This document shows, piece by piece, positions 7,530-16,927 of a stretch of DNA of 64,000 nt. The notes below the pieces were generated by a model. It was not told where the DNA came from. It did no database searches and saw nothing but the letters and a program-made list of their open reading frames with translations. This DNA is from Xanthomonas chitinilytica (GTDB taxonomy: Bacteria > Pseudomonadota > Gammaproteobacteria > Xanthomonadales > Xanthomonadaceae). Location of the stretch: contig NZ_JAPCHY010000002.1 in NCBI RefSeq assembly GCF_026107455.2, forward strand, positions 358,602 through 422,601, written 5' to 3'. Each line of letters opens with the position of its first letter. Within the stretch, counting starts at the first letter, position 1. The translations under genes were made by a program, and so were the position numbers.

Positions 7530-9848
7530 ATGAAGACCCTGTTTTCCCGAACGCTCGCCGCACCGCTGCTCGCGGCCGGCCTGTCGCTCGGCCTTGCGGC
7601 CTGCGGCGACGCCCCGTCCGATGCCCCCGCGCCCGTGGCCTCCGCCCCGGCGCTGATCCCGGCGCCGGCCATGCTGCAGGCCGGCGAAGGCCAGTTCGTG
7701 CTGCATCGCGGCCTGAAACTGCACGCCGATGGCGACGCCGCGCGCACGGTCGCCGGCCAGTTCGGTGCGCTGCTGGCACGCAGCAACGGCCTCGACCTGG
7801 CGCTGGAGGAAGGCGACCCGGGCAACACCGGCATCGCCTTCGTCCTCGAACCCGGCGACGGCGCGGCCGAGGCCTATGCGCTGGAGGTCACGCCGTCGCG
7901 CGTCGAGGTGAAGGCCGGCGACGCGCGCGGCCTGTTCTACGGCGCCATGACCCTGTGGCAGCTGGCCAGCGGCCAGGGCGACGGCAGCGTGGCGATCCCG
8001 GCGCTGCGCATCGAGGATGCGCCGCGCTTTTCCTGGCGCGGCTTCATGCTCGACTCGGCGCGCCATTTCCAGAGCGTGGACGAGATCAAGCAGCTGCTCG
8101 ACGCGATGGCGCAGCACAAGCTCAACACCTTCCACTGGCACCTGACCGACGACCAGGGCTGGCGCATCGAGATCAAGCGCTACCCGAAGCTGACCCAGGT
8201 CGGCGGCTGCCGCATCCCCGCCGGCGACGGCGGCCGCGACCCGGTCAGCGGCCAGCCGCGCGATTACTGCGGCTACTACACCCAGGCGCAGATCCGCGAC
8301 GTGGTGGCCTACGCCGCCGCGCGCCACATCGCGGTGGTGCCGGAAATCAACGTGCCCGGCCATTCCACCGCCGCCATCGCCGCCTACCCGGAACTGGGCG
8401 TGCTGGACACGCCGCTGCAGCCGCTGCCCGAATGGGGCGTGTTCCCCAACCTGCTCAACGCCGAGGAAAGCACCTTCGAGTTCGTCGAGAACGTGCTGGC
8501 CGAAGTGGTGGAACTGTTCCCCGGCCGCTACGTGCACGTCGGCGGCGACGAGGCGGTCAAGGACCAGTGGATCGCCTCGGCGCGGGTACAGCAGCGCATG
8601 CGCGAACTGGGGGCGAAGGACGAGGCGGAGATGCAGAGCCACCTCATCAAGCGCCTGGAGCGCTTCCTGGCCGGACACGACCGGCGCCTGATCGGCTGGG
8701 ACGAGATCCTCGAGGGCGGCCTGCCGCCGGAGGCGACGGTGATGTCCTGGCGCGGCACCGACGGCGGGCTGAAGGCCGCCGGCGAAGGCCACGACGTGGT
8801 GATGGCGCCGTCCTCGGAACTGTACCTGGACTACCTGCAGACCGCCTCGCGCAACGAGCCGCCGGGCCGGCCGGCGACGATCCCGCTGCAGCAGGTATAT
8901 GCATTCGAGCCGGTGCCGGCGCAGCTCGATCCGGCCTACCACCACCACATCCTCGGCCTGCAGGCCAACGCCTGGACCGAGCACATGCGCAGCTTCGCCC
9001 GCGTGCAGCACGCCTTCTTCCCGCGCATCGCCGCGGTGGCCGAGACCGGCTGGTCGCCGGCCGCGCGCAAGGACTACGCCGACTTCCTGCAACGGCTGCC
9101 GGTGCAGCTGCAACGCTATCGCGCACTGGGCATCGCCTGGGCGCAGACGCCGTTCCAGGCGGAGTACGACGTTGCGCCCACGGCCGACGGCGTGCAGGTG
9201 ACGCTGTCCAACCCGCTGGGCTACGACATCCGCTACAGCACCGACGGCAGCGCGCCGACCGCCGCCTCCCCCCTCTACCGCGAACCGCTGCAACTGCCGC
9301 TGCCGGCGCAGCTGCACGCCGCGGTGTTCGCCGAGGGCCGGGCGCTGGCCGAGCCGACCGCGCTGGCGCTGGACGCCCCCTCGCTGCGCAACCGCGACAA
9401 CGCCGCACTGCAGATGTGCAGCAGCGGCCTGATGCTGCGCCTGGAGGACGACGGCCCGGCCGATGGCGAACGCGCGATCTTCAACGTCGACATCTTCAAC
9501 CCCTGCTGGCTGTGGGAAGCGGCGGCGCTGGACGGCATCGACCGCATCCGCGTGCGCGCCGGGCAGATCCCCTACTACTTCCAGCTGGCGCACGACGAGC
9601 CAGCCCGCCGATTCGTCCCGGCCCGCAGCGCCCACGGCGAACTGGAGATCCTCGCCGGCTGCGATGGCCCGCTGCTGGCGCAGGTCCCGCTGCCGGCCAC
9701 GGCCGGGCCGGACGGCTTCATCGAACTGGACGCGGACATCCCGGCACAGGCATCGCCCCGGGACCTGTGCGTGCGCTTCACCGGCGATACCCGGCCAACC
9801 ATGTGGGTGGTGGACCGGATGACCCTGGTCCCGGCCGGCACCCACTGA
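7530..9848 (+). CDS. GH20 beta-N-acetylhexosaminidase lipoprotein (module 1)
   Basis: 772-aa secreted glycosidase that removes terminal GlcNAc/GalNAc from chitooligosaccharides or glycans. The signal peptide ends in a lipobox (GLAACGD), so it is probably anchored to a membrane facing the periplasm. A GH20b-type N-domain precedes the catalytic barrel with WRGFMLDSARHF, NTFHWHLTDDQGWRIEIKRYP and the Asp-Glu catalytic pair in HVGGDEAV (about residues 335-342). A C-terminal chitobiase-like domain carries NPLGYDIRYSTDGSAPT. The start is ATG 7530 with CCAGGAG upstream. Clearly paralogous to the product of 14267-16603, but only this copy has a lipobox. Confidence 0.92.
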   Translation: MKTLFSRTLAAPLLAAGLSLGLAACGDAPSDAPAPVASAPALIPAPAMLQAGEGQFVLHRGLKLHADGDAARTVAGQFGALLARSNGLDLALEEGDPGNTGIAFVLEPGDGAAEAYALEVTPSRVEVKAGDARGLFYGAMTLWQLASGQGDGSVAIPALRIEDAPRFSWRGFMLDSARHFQSVDEIKQLLDAMAQHKLNTFHWHLTDDQGWRIEIKRYPKLTQVGGCRIPAGDGGRDPVSGQPRDYCGYYTQAQIRDVVAYAAARHIAVVPEINVPGHSTAAIAAYPELGVLDTPLQPLPEWGVFPNLLNAEESTFEFVENVLAEVVELFPGRYVHVGGDEAVKDQWIASARVQQRMRELGAKDEAEMQSHLIKRLERFLAGHDRRLIGWDEILEGGLPPEATVMSWRGTDGGLKAAGEGHDVVMAPSSELYLDYLQTASRNEPPGRPATIPLQQVYAFEPVPAQLDPAYHHHILGLQANAWTEHMRSFARVQHAFFPRIAAVAETGWSPAARKDYADFLQRLPVQLQRYRALGIAWAQTPFQAEYDVAPTADGVQVTLSNPLGYDIRYSTDGSAPTAASPLYREPLQLPLPAQLHAAVFAEGRALAEPTALALDAPSLRNRDNAALQMCSSGLMLRLEDDGPADGERAIFNVDIFNPCWLWEAAALDGIDRIRVRAGQIPYYFQLAHDEPARRFVPARSAHGELEILAGCDGPLLAQVPLPATAGPDGFIELDADIPAQASPRDLCVRFTGDTRPTMWVVDRMTLVPAGTH

Positions 9849-9862
9849 AACCTCCCGCTTCC

Positions 9863-9896
9863 CGGAAGGCCACCGCCCACGGTGGCCTTCCGCGTT
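9863..9896 (+). terminator. Terminator after module 1
   Basis: A 13-bp perfect stem (CGGAAGGCCACCG / CGGTGGCCTTCCG) with a 4-base loop starts 15 bp after the hexosaminidase stop and is followed by CGTTT. Likely the end of the module 1 transcript. Confidence 0.75.
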
Positions 9897-10178
9897 TCCG
9901 GCCCCCGGCCGGCGTCGATGCCATCGGCCGCCACCCTATCCCGCCCCCTTCGGGCGGGCAGCGATCCCCATGGATCGATGGACGAAGGACATGCAGCCAT
10001 GCCGGAAACTTCCGATCATTTTTTTTGCAAAGCCCCTTCCTCACCACTTATCGCCCACCGATTCCTGATCATCCGCCTGAAAAACAAGGTTGGCCATCTT
10101 TAAAATATCCATTCAATTCATATGGATAACAATGAAAAAGGCGGCATGAAGGATGTTGAAAATTTTTTGCAACCACTG
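9897..10178. other. Gene-free spacer with AT-rich patch before module 2
   Basis: No credible gene. It holds a small CCCGCCC-type hairpin near 9949-9965 and, from about 10018 to 10170, an unusually AT-rich stretch for this genome with runs such as TTTTTTTTGCAAAG and TTTAAAATAT. Inside it is the inverted repeat TATCCAT (10106-10112) / ATGGATA (10122-10128). It may act as an upstream promoter or activator-binding region for the second kinase module. Confidence 0.45.
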
Positions 10179-10208
10179 TTGACATCGTTGTCACATTGAG
10201 CCGACACT
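10179..10208 (+). promoter_or_regulatory. Kinase-2 promoter with NagR-type operator
   Basis: TGACATCGTTGTCA (10180-10193) is identical to the operator before kinase 1 and again overlaps a TTGACA -35 box (10179-10184). GACACT about 17 bp on is a weak -10. The site is followed by CA as at nagP. Confidence 0.6.
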
Positions 10209-10260
10209 GCGACTCACGACGGGCTGCATGCGCCCCGTTGCCGCAACTACCGGGGGACAT

Positions 10261-11286
10261 GTGGTCGCACGGCTCAATCCAGCTCCTGTCCAAGCCGCCC
10301 TGGAGGGGACCGATGCCTTCCTGGCTGCCGATGTCGGCGGCACCCATGTCCGCGTGGCGCTGGTGCGCGAGGACCGCAACGGCGCCCCCCAGGTCCAGGC
10401 CTATCGCAAGTACCTGTGCGCCGACCACCCCGGCCTCGGCGCCATCCTGGCCGACTTCTGCGCACAGGCGCCGGCGGTGCGCGAGTGCGTGATCGCCAGC
10501 GCCGGCTACCCGCTGGCCGACGGCACCGTCATCACCGCCAACCTGCCCTGGCCGCTGGCCCCGGCGCGCATCCGCGACGAACTCGGCCTGCACGCCGTGC
10601 ACCTGGTCAACGACTTCGAGGCCGTCGCCCACGCCGCCGCCCATGTCGATGCCAGCCAGGTGCTGCAGCTCACCGGGCCGGCCCAGGCGCCGCGCGGCCC
10701 CACCCTGGTGGTCGGACCCGGCACCGGACTGGGCGCCGCCGTCTGGATCCCCGATGGCCCGCGCGCCGTCGTCCTGGCCACCGAGGCCGGACAGGCATCG
10801 CTCGCCGCCGGCACCGAGCTGGAAATGGCCGTCCTGCAGCAGATGCTGCGCGGCCGCAGCCACGTCTCCATCGAGCACGGCGCGCTGTCCGGCCCCGGCC
10901 TGCTCAACCTCTACAACGCCCTGTGCGCCGTCCGCGGCGCCACCCCCGTGCATGCCACCCCCGATGCCGTCAGCGCCGCCGCCTGCGACGGCAGCGACCC
11001 GCTCGCCGTCGAAACCCTGCAGCTGTTCTGCGGCTTCCTCGGCTCCACCATCGGCGACATGGCCCTGCTCTATGGCATCCAGGGCGGCATCTACCTGGCC
11101 GGCGGCATCCTCCCCAGGATCCATCCGTTCCTCACCCACAGCAGCTTCGTCCAGCGCTTCCTCAACAAGGGGCCCATGCGCGAGGCGCTGCAACGCATTC
11201 CCGTGAAGGTGGTCGAGCACGGGCAGCTCGGCGTCATCGGCGCCGCCAGCTGGTACCTGGGGCACAGGGAGGCGTGGACCCAGTGA
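10261..11286 (+). CDS. Glucokinase-family sugar kinase, probable GlcNAc kinase (copy 2)
   Basis: 341-aa paralogue of the kinase at 3608-4702. The GTG at 10261 is chosen because GGGGGA lies just upstream and it gives exactly 23 residues before DVGGTHVR, the same as copy 1; an in-frame ATG at 10228 is possible. DVGGTHVR, LVNDFEA, GPGTGLGA and the altered sugar motif EAGQ are all kept. From 10418 to 11259 the DNA differs from copy 1 at only about six positions, whereas the first 50 codons and the last residues differ strongly, pointing to recent gene conversion or duplication. It heads module 2 (kinase, receptor, GH20). Likely phosphorylates GlcNAc; glucose not excluded. Confidence 0.83.
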   Translation: MVARLNPAPVQAALEGTDAFLAADVGGTHVRVALVREDRNGAPQVQAYRKYLCADHPGLGAILADFCAQAPAVRECVIASAGYPLADGTVITANLPWPLAPARIRDELGLHAVHLVNDFEAVAHAAAHVDASQVLQLTGPAQAPRGPTLVVGPGTGLGAAVWIPDGPRAVVLATEAGQASLAAGTELEMAVLQQMLRGRSHVSIEHGALSGPGLLNLYNALCAVRGATPVHATPDAVSAAACDGSDPLAVETLQLFCGFLGSTIGDMALLYGIQGGIYLAGGILPRIHPFLTHSSFVQRFLNKGPMREALQRIPVKVVEHGQLGVIGAASWYLGHREAWTQ

Positions 11287-11403
11287 ACCGGTAGCAGCAA
11301 TGGATGGCGCGTCCGCGGCCGGGGGGCCGATGGCGCGATTGCATACCGGCAGCCCTTCCGCGGCGGCCGGAGAACGATTCCAACAATGATGAGGAGAGAC
11401 ATC

Positions 11404-14154
11404 ATGAGGTACCGCAAGTCCGTATTGTCCGCCGCGATCGTCGCCTGTCTCAGCTTCCCGGCCGTCGCCCAGGAAACCGGGGCCGATGCGACCGAACTGG
11501 ACCGGGTGGTCGTCACCGGCATCCGCGCCAGCCTGCAGCAGTCGCTGGAGACCAAGCGCAACGCCGACGCCATCGTCGACGTGATCACCGCCGAGGACGT
11601 GGGCAAGTTCCCCGCCACCAACGTCGCCGAGGCGATGACCATCATCCCCGGCGTGACCATCGACCGCGCCTACGGCCAGGGCGAGAAGGTATCGATCCTG
11701 GGCACCGACCCGGCGCTCAACCGCACCCTGCTCAACGGCCAGTCCATCGCCTCGGGCGACTGGAACATGTCCGACTTTCCGACCCGCACCTTCAACTACT
11801 CGCTGCTGGCGCCGCAGCTGGTGGGCAAGGTGGAGGTGTTCAAGTCGCCCGAGGCGCGGCTGGAGGAAGGTTCGATCGGCGGCACCGTCATCATCTCCAC
11901 CCGCAAGCCGCTGGACATGCCGGAAAAGATCAGCATCACCGGCCAGGTCAGCTATTCCCGCAACGACCGCGTCGAGAAGACCGACCCGCAGGCTTCGGCC
12001 GCGTTCGGCTGGAAGAACGATGCGGAAACCTTCGGCGTGATGCTTTCGGCGCAGTCCGCGCACGAAAGCATCCGCCGCGACGGCATCGAGGCCTACGGCA
12101 CGGTGCTCGGCCGCGACTACTACTACGGCCAGGGCGGCGGCGGCTCGGTGGCCAACCCGCCGATGGACTGGTCGATCGGCGCGCCTAAGGACCCGACCTG
12201 CGTCGGCAGCTGCGCCGACACCCTGGGCGCCAACCTGGATGCGGTCGGCCCCAACTCGATCAGCGCCCATTTCTTCGAGCAGGAGCGCAAGCGCAACACC
12301 TACTCGGCCACGCTGCAGTTCAAGCCGGTCGACAAGCTCAGCATCGAATTGAACGCGCTGAAGATCGACGCCAACTTCGACCACATGGCGCAGTCGATGT
12401 TCGTCATGCCGGGCAACGCCTGGAACAGCCTGTTCACCCTGACCGACCTCACCGTCGACAACGGCATCATCACCAGCGGCACGCACAAGAACGGCCTGGC
12501 CATCTTCGACCTGCAGAACCGCCGCGCCAAGGTCGAGTCGGAAACCTACGACGTCAAGATCGACTGGAACGACGAGCGCTGGTTCGCCTCCACCCACATC
12601 GGCCACACCAAGGCCGAGGGCGGCCCGGAACAGGTGTTCGGCGAGTTCCTCGCGCGCACCGACTACACCTGGTCGATCGCCGGCGCGCCCAAGCACCCGG
12701 GCAGCGTGACGTTCAACGGCGCCAACCCGTTCACCAACCCGGACATGTTCCAGATGGATGGCGGCTGGGGCGACGACCCCGACTCGCCGACCTGGAATAC
12801 CGGCTGGGGCGGCAACCTGGTGGAAAAGCCCACCGTGGACAAGGAAACCTACGGCCAGGTCGACTTCGGCCTGAAGCTGGATTCGCCGGTCTACCTGCTG
12901 CGCTTCGGCTACAAGCAGCGCGCGCACGAAACCAGCCAGATCCAGCGCGGCGTGGCGCTGGCCTCGGTCGCCGGCTATGGCGATGCCAAGGCCTCGGACT
13001 TCAACCCGCGCAAGCTGCCGGGCAACTACCTGGACGGTTTCGGCGGCTACGGCGATCTCGGCGACCGTTTCACCATCGACGGCTGGGCGCTGGCCGACTT
13101 CATCAGCAGCGGCGCCTGGCTGGCGCCGTGGCAGACCATGCCGGCGGTGTCGACCTTCAACGCCGCCGAGTTCGTGCGCAACACCTGGACCATCGAGGAA
13201 GACACCAAGGCCGCCTACCTGCAGGCCGACTTCAGCTTCGACCGCCTGCGCGGCAACATCGGCGTGCGCTACGTGCAGACCGAAGTGGGCAGCGGTGCAT
13301 GGAACTGCTCGGTCAACACCAGCGACTGCCCGGCCGACAGCTACGTGTGGGGCGTGCAGAAGAACAAGTACAACAACACCCTGCCGAACCTGAACCTGGT
13401 ATTCGACGCCAGCGACGACGTCGTGCTGCGCTTCTCGGCGGCCAAGACCATCGCCCGCCCGAGCTATGCCGACGTGTCCAGCTACCTGTGGCTGGCCGAC
13501 CAGACCCTGACCGGCGGCGGCGGCAACCCGAACCTGAAGCCCTACCGCTCGACCAACCTGGACTTCTCGGCCGAGTGGTACTTCTCGCAGGACGCCATCC
13601 TCGCCGGCTCGGTGTTCTACCGCGACATCGCCGACTACATCCTGATGGCCTCCACCACCGAGACCCACTGGAACCAGAACCAGAACCAGGACACCCAGTA
13701 CCAGGTGGATCGCCCGCAGAACGCCGGCGACGCCAGGGTCAAGGGCGCCTCGCTGGCGTGGCAGCAGAACTTCGGCGCCGGCTTCGGCATCGTCGCCAAC
13801 TACACCTACTCCGATGGCGAGGCCACCGGCGGCCGTCCGCTGCCGTTCAACTCGAAGAACCAGTTCAACATCGCCCCGTTCTTCGAGAACGACCGCTGGG
13901 CCGCGCGCGTGACCTACAACTGGCGCGACAAGTACTTCACCCAGGTCAGCGGCGGCCGCGACCTGTGGACCATGGACTACACCTCGGTCGACGCTTCGAT
14001 CGCCTACAAGGTCAACGACCACCTGACCCTGGCGCTGGAAGGCATGAACCTGCTCGACGAGAAGTACCACAGCTACTCCGGCGTGGAGCAGCTCACCCGT
14101 GGCGCCTACCTCAGCGGTCGCCGCTACATGGCGTCGCTGCGCTTCGCGTTCTGA
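11404..14154 (+). CDS. TonB-dependent receptor, Xanthomonas/Caulobacter type (module 2)
   Basis: 916-aa outer-membrane receptor with signal peptide MRYRKSVLSAAIVACLSFPA, the subfamily block VVVTGIRASLQQSLETKRNA and VITAEDVGKFPATNVAEAM, a plug domain (NRTLLNGQSIASGDW) and a C-terminal aromatic strand (RRYMASLRFAF). Start is the ATG after AGGAGA; an in-frame ATG six codons upstream is less likely. The kinase lies 117 bp upstream and a strong terminator follows the stop. Although module 1 has a receptor in the same place, the two differ clearly in the barrel, so they may take different oligosaccharides. Two Cys in the barrel (WNCSVNTSDC) could form a disulfide. Confidence 0.9.
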   Translation: MRYRKSVLSAAIVACLSFPAVAQETGADATELDRVVVTGIRASLQQSLETKRNADAIVDVITAEDVGKFPATNVAEAMTIIPGVTIDRAYGQGEKVSILGTDPALNRTLLNGQSIASGDWNMSDFPTRTFNYSLLAPQLVGKVEVFKSPEARLEEGSIGGTVIISTRKPLDMPEKISITGQVSYSRNDRVEKTDPQASAAFGWKNDAETFGVMLSAQSAHESIRRDGIEAYGTVLGRDYYYGQGGGGSVANPPMDWSIGAPKDPTCVGSCADTLGANLDAVGPNSISAHFFEQERKRNTYSATLQFKPVDKLSIELNALKIDANFDHMAQSMFVMPGNAWNSLFTLTDLTVDNGIITSGTHKNGLAIFDLQNRRAKVESETYDVKIDWNDERWFASTHIGHTKAEGGPEQVFGEFLARTDYTWSIAGAPKHPGSVTFNGANPFTNPDMFQMDGGWGDDPDSPTWNTGWGGNLVEKPTVDKETYGQVDFGLKLDSPVYLLRFGYKQRAHETSQIQRGVALASVAGYGDAKASDFNPRKLPGNYLDGFGGYGDLGDRFTIDGWALADFISSGAWLAPWQTMPAVSTFNAAEFVRNTWTIEEDTKAAYLQADFSFDRLRGNIGVRYVQTEVGSGAWNCSVNTSDCPADSYVWGVQKNKYNNTLPNLNLVFDASDDVVLRFSAAKTIARPSYADVSSYLWLADQTLTGGGGNPNLKPYRSTNLDFSAEWYFSQDAILAGSVFYRDIADYILMASTTETHWNQNQNQDTQYQVDRPQNAGDARVKGASLAWQQNFGAGFGIVANYTYSDGEATGGRPLPFNSKNQFNIAPFFENDRWAARVTYNWRDKYFTQVSGGRDLWTMDYTSVDASIAYKVNDHLTLALEGMNLLDEKYHSYSGVEQLTRGAYLSGRRYMASLRFAF

Positions 14155-14197
14155 TGCCGCCGTAACCGGCAAACGTTCGACCGCTGTCTTCTCCTCC

Positions 14198-14230
14198 AGC
14201 GGGCCTGGGGTTCCAGGCCCGCTTTTTTTT
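14198..14230 (+). terminator. Strong intrinsic terminator after receptor 2
   Basis: An AGCGGGCCTGG / CCAGGCCCGCT stem with a 4-base loop is followed by eight T. It lies between receptor 2 and hexosaminidase 2, so the latter may depend on read-through or its own promoter. Confidence 0.85.
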
Positions 14231-14266
14231 GGGGGAAGATGCGTTGCCCGCTTCCGTGGAGAGACC

Positions 14267-16603
14267 ATGATCCGTTACCGCCCGAATTCTCCCCTCCGCA
14301 CGCTGCTGAGCGGCGGCCTGCTGCTCGCGCTTTCCGGCGCCGCTGTCGCCGGAGGCGCCGCGCCGGCGCATCCGGTCGCATCGGTGATCCCGCTGCCTGC
14401 CCATGTCGAGTCCACTGCCGCCGGCTTCGTCGTCGACCGCGACACCGCCGTGTACGGCAACGGCGATGCCGCGCGCACCGTGGCCGGCCAGTTCTCGGCA
14501 CTGCTGGCCCGCACCACTGCGCTCGAGCTGGCGGTCGCCAGCGGCGATGCCCCGCCCGCGGCCGGCGCCATCCGTTTCGAGCTCGACCCGGCACGCCACG
14601 GCGATCCGGCCGAGGGCTACCGCTTGAGCGTCGGCGCCGACGGCATCGTCGTCAGCGCCGGCCACGCCCCCGGGCTGTTCTATGGCGCCGTCACCCTGCT
14701 GCAGCTGATGACGCCGGGCGACACCGCGCCGATCGCGGTCCCGGCGGTGCGCATCGACGATGCGCCGCGCTTCGCCTGGCGCGGGCTGATGCTGGATTCG
14801 GCGCGGCACTTCTGGAGCGTGGAGCAGGTCAAGTCGTTGCTCGACGCGATGGCCGTGCACAAGCTCAACACCTTCCACTGGCACCTGACCGACGACCAGG
14901 GCTGGCGCATCGAGATCAAGCGCTACCCGAAGCTCACCGAAATCGGCGGCTGCCGCGTGCCGCAGGGCGATGCCGGCCGCAAGGCCGATGGCTCGTCCAA
15001 CCTGTATTGCGGCCACTACACGCAGCAACAGATCCGCGACGTGGTGGCCTATGCCGCCGCCCGCCACATCACCGTCGTCCCCGAGATCGACGTGCCCGGC
15101 CACGCGCAGGCGGCGGTGGCGGCATACCCGGAGCACGGCGTGGTCGACGGCCCGACCGAGCCCTCGCACAACTGGGGCGTGAACCCTTACCTGTTCAACC
15201 CGCGCGAGGAGACGCTGCAGTTCCTCGAAGGCATCCTGGCCGAGGTGCTCGAACTGTTCCCCGGCCCGTACGTGCACATCGGCGGCGACGAGGCGGTGAA
15301 GTACCAGTGGCAGGCCTCGCCGCAGGTGCAGGCGCACATCCGCGAGCTGGGCCTGAAGGACGAGGAAGCGCTGCAGTCGTACATGCTCAAGCGGCTGGAA
15401 ACATTCCTCGAGGACCGCGGCCGCAAGCTGATCGGCTGGGACGAGATCATCGAGGGCGGACTGCCGCCGCAGGCCACGGTGATGTCCTGGCGCGGCACCG
15501 AGGGCGGCATCGAGGCCGCCACCCACGGCCACGACGTGGTGATGGCGCCCGGCCACACGCTGTACCTGGACTTCCTGCAGACCGACCTGCCGGACGAACC
15601 GCCGGGCCGGCCCAAGTTCACCCCGATGCAGAAGATCTACGCCTTCGACCCGGTGCCGGAAGCGCTGACCCAGGCGCAGAGGAAACACGTGCTCGGCGTG
15701 CAGGCCAACGTCTGGACCGAGCACATGCGGCTGTTCGAGCGCGTCCAGCACAACATCTTCCCGCGCATGGCGGCACTGGCGGAAATCGCCTGGTCGCCGC
15801 TGGAGCGCAAGGACTACGACGACTTCCTGGCACGCCTGCCGGCGCAGCTGCAGCGCTACCGCGCACTCGGCATCCCGTATGCGCAGACCGCGCTGTCGGT
15901 GGCGATGCAGCGCCACGACGACCGCATCGGCAACACCGTCGGCATCGAACTGTCCAACCCGCTCGGCTATGCCGACATCCGCTACACCACCGACGGCAGC
16001 GCGCCCACCGCGCAGTCGCCGGCCTATCGCGCGCCGCTGACGCTGCAGGTGCCGACCGAGCTGAAGGCCGCCGCGTTCTTCGACGGCAAGCCGCTGGCCG
16101 ACCGCGCCAGCGCCTGGACGCTGGATGCGGCCTCGCTGCTCACCCGCAGCGACAAGACCTTGTCGCAATGCCCGGACTCCGGACGCCTGGTGCTGCGGCT
16201 GGAGGACGACAACCCGCTGGAAGGCCCGCGCGAGAGCTTCGACGTGAGCATCTTCTATCCGTGCTGGCTGTGGGAAGGCGCGCAATTGGAGGGCATCGCC
16301 TCGGTCAAGGTGCGCGCCGGCCGCCTGCCCTACAACTTCGGCCTGCTGCGCGACGAGGAAGCCGCGCGCCGCTACCGCAAGCCGGTCGCCGAACACGGCG
16401 AGTTCGAAGTACGCGCCGGCTGCGAAGGCCCGGTGTTGGCCTCGGTACCGCTGCCCGCACAGCCCGGCGCGGACGGCTTCGTCGAACTGGAAGCGCCGCT
16501 ATCGGCCACCGCCGCGGAGCGCACCGACCTGTGCATGACCTTCAGCGGCGATACCCGCCCGCAGATGTGGGTGCTCAACCGGGTGACGCTGCAGCCGGAA
16601 TAA
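14267..16603 (+). CDS. GH20 beta-N-acetylhexosaminidase (module 2)
   Basis: 778-aa exported hexosaminidase. The signal peptide (about residues 1-29, ending AAVAGGAAPA) has no lipobox, so it is probably soluble in the periplasm, unlike the lipoprotein paralogue of module 1. Catalytic features are WRGLMLDSARHFWS, NTFHWHLTDDQGWRIEIKRYP and HIGGDEAVKYQW with the Asp-Glu pair near residue 340; a chitobiase-type C-terminal domain (NPLGYADIRYTTDGSAPT) follows. Start ATG 14267 has GGAGAG upstream and lies only 37 bp after the terminator T-run. Expected to release GlcNAc from imported oligosaccharides. Confidence 0.92.
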   Translation: MIRYRPNSPLRTLLSGGLLLALSGAAVAGGAAPAHPVASVIPLPAHVESTAAGFVVDRDTAVYGNGDAARTVAGQFSALLARTTALELAVASGDAPPAAGAIRFELDPARHGDPAEGYRLSVGADGIVVSAGHAPGLFYGAVTLLQLMTPGDTAPIAVPAVRIDDAPRFAWRGLMLDSARHFWSVEQVKSLLDAMAVHKLNTFHWHLTDDQGWRIEIKRYPKLTEIGGCRVPQGDAGRKADGSSNLYCGHYTQQQIRDVVAYAAARHITVVPEIDVPGHAQAAVAAYPEHGVVDGPTEPSHNWGVNPYLFNPREETLQFLEGILAEVLELFPGPYVHIGGDEAVKYQWQASPQVQAHIRELGLKDEEALQSYMLKRLETFLEDRGRKLIGWDEIIEGGLPPQATVMSWRGTEGGIEAATHGHDVVMAPGHTLYLDFLQTDLPDEPPGRPKFTPMQKIYAFDPVPEALTQAQRKHVLGVQANVWTEHMRLFERVQHNIFPRMAALAEIAWSPLERKDYDDFLARLPAQLQRYRALGIPYAQTALSVAMQRHDDRIGNTVGIELSNPLGYADIRYTTDGSAPTAQSPAYRAPLTLQVPTELKAAAFFDGKPLADRASAWTLDAASLLTRSDKTLSQCPDSGRLVLRLEDDNPLEGPRESFDVSIFYPCWLWEGAQLEGIASVKVRAGRLPYNFGLLRDEEAARRYRKPVAEHGEFEVRAGCEGPVLASVPLPAQPGADGFVELEAPLSATAAERTDLCMTFSGDTRPQMWVLNRVTLQPE

Positions 16604-16625
16604 GCGCCGCCAGCGACACCGCTGT

Positions 16626-16647
16626 CGCCCCCGCACTGGCGGGGGCG
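16626..16647 (+). terminator. GC-rich hairpin after hexosaminidase 2
   Basis: A 9-bp stem CGCCCCCGC / GCGGGGGCG with loop ACTG, extendable by GCTG/CAGC. There is no T-run, so termination efficiency is uncertain. Confidence 0.5.
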
Positions 16648-16927
16648 CAGCGACTTCCATTCGGGAAAAGAAGGCTTCGGGCCGCCGGGGCAGTCATGTG
16701 GCCGTTGAACGGCGTCTCATGGGAACAGCGGGCCTCATCGGCGTCGGGGCCGACGCGTCGAACCGCCGCCATCGACCGGAAAGGCCGCCTGCACGATCCA
16801 CTCGACGCGATACCCGGGCCCGGCGCGCCCCCCCCCTGTCGCGGCGACACCTCGCGCAGCAAGCATCGCGACGACGGCGACGGCGACACATCCGGCCACC
16901 GGCGCAGCGCCGCCACCTTCGGCGGTC
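16648..16927. other. Gene-free spacer between module 2 and the vanZ-like gene
   Basis: No convincing coding pattern on either strand. It contains a run of nine C around 16832-16840 and a short GC hairpin (CCGCC/GGCGG near 16910-16922) just past the vanZ-like stop that could help end that leftward transcript. Nothing else is recognised. Confidence 0.4.

Noticed and set aside
4695..9845. 1716-codon open frame on the minus strand opposite receptor 1 and hexosaminidase 1
   Set aside because: Composition is Arg/Ala/Val/Gly-rich with no family motif and it mirrors the real genes; a by-product of high GC in third positions.
10228..10260. ATG start for kinase 2
   Set aside because: Very close to the inferred transcription start and no ribosome site; GTG 10261 gives the same N-terminal length as copy 1. 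Not fully excluded.
10069..14268. 1399-codon open frame on the minus strand opposite kinase 2 and receptor 2
   Set aside because: Same reason; the rightward genes have signal peptides, ribosome sites and family motifs.
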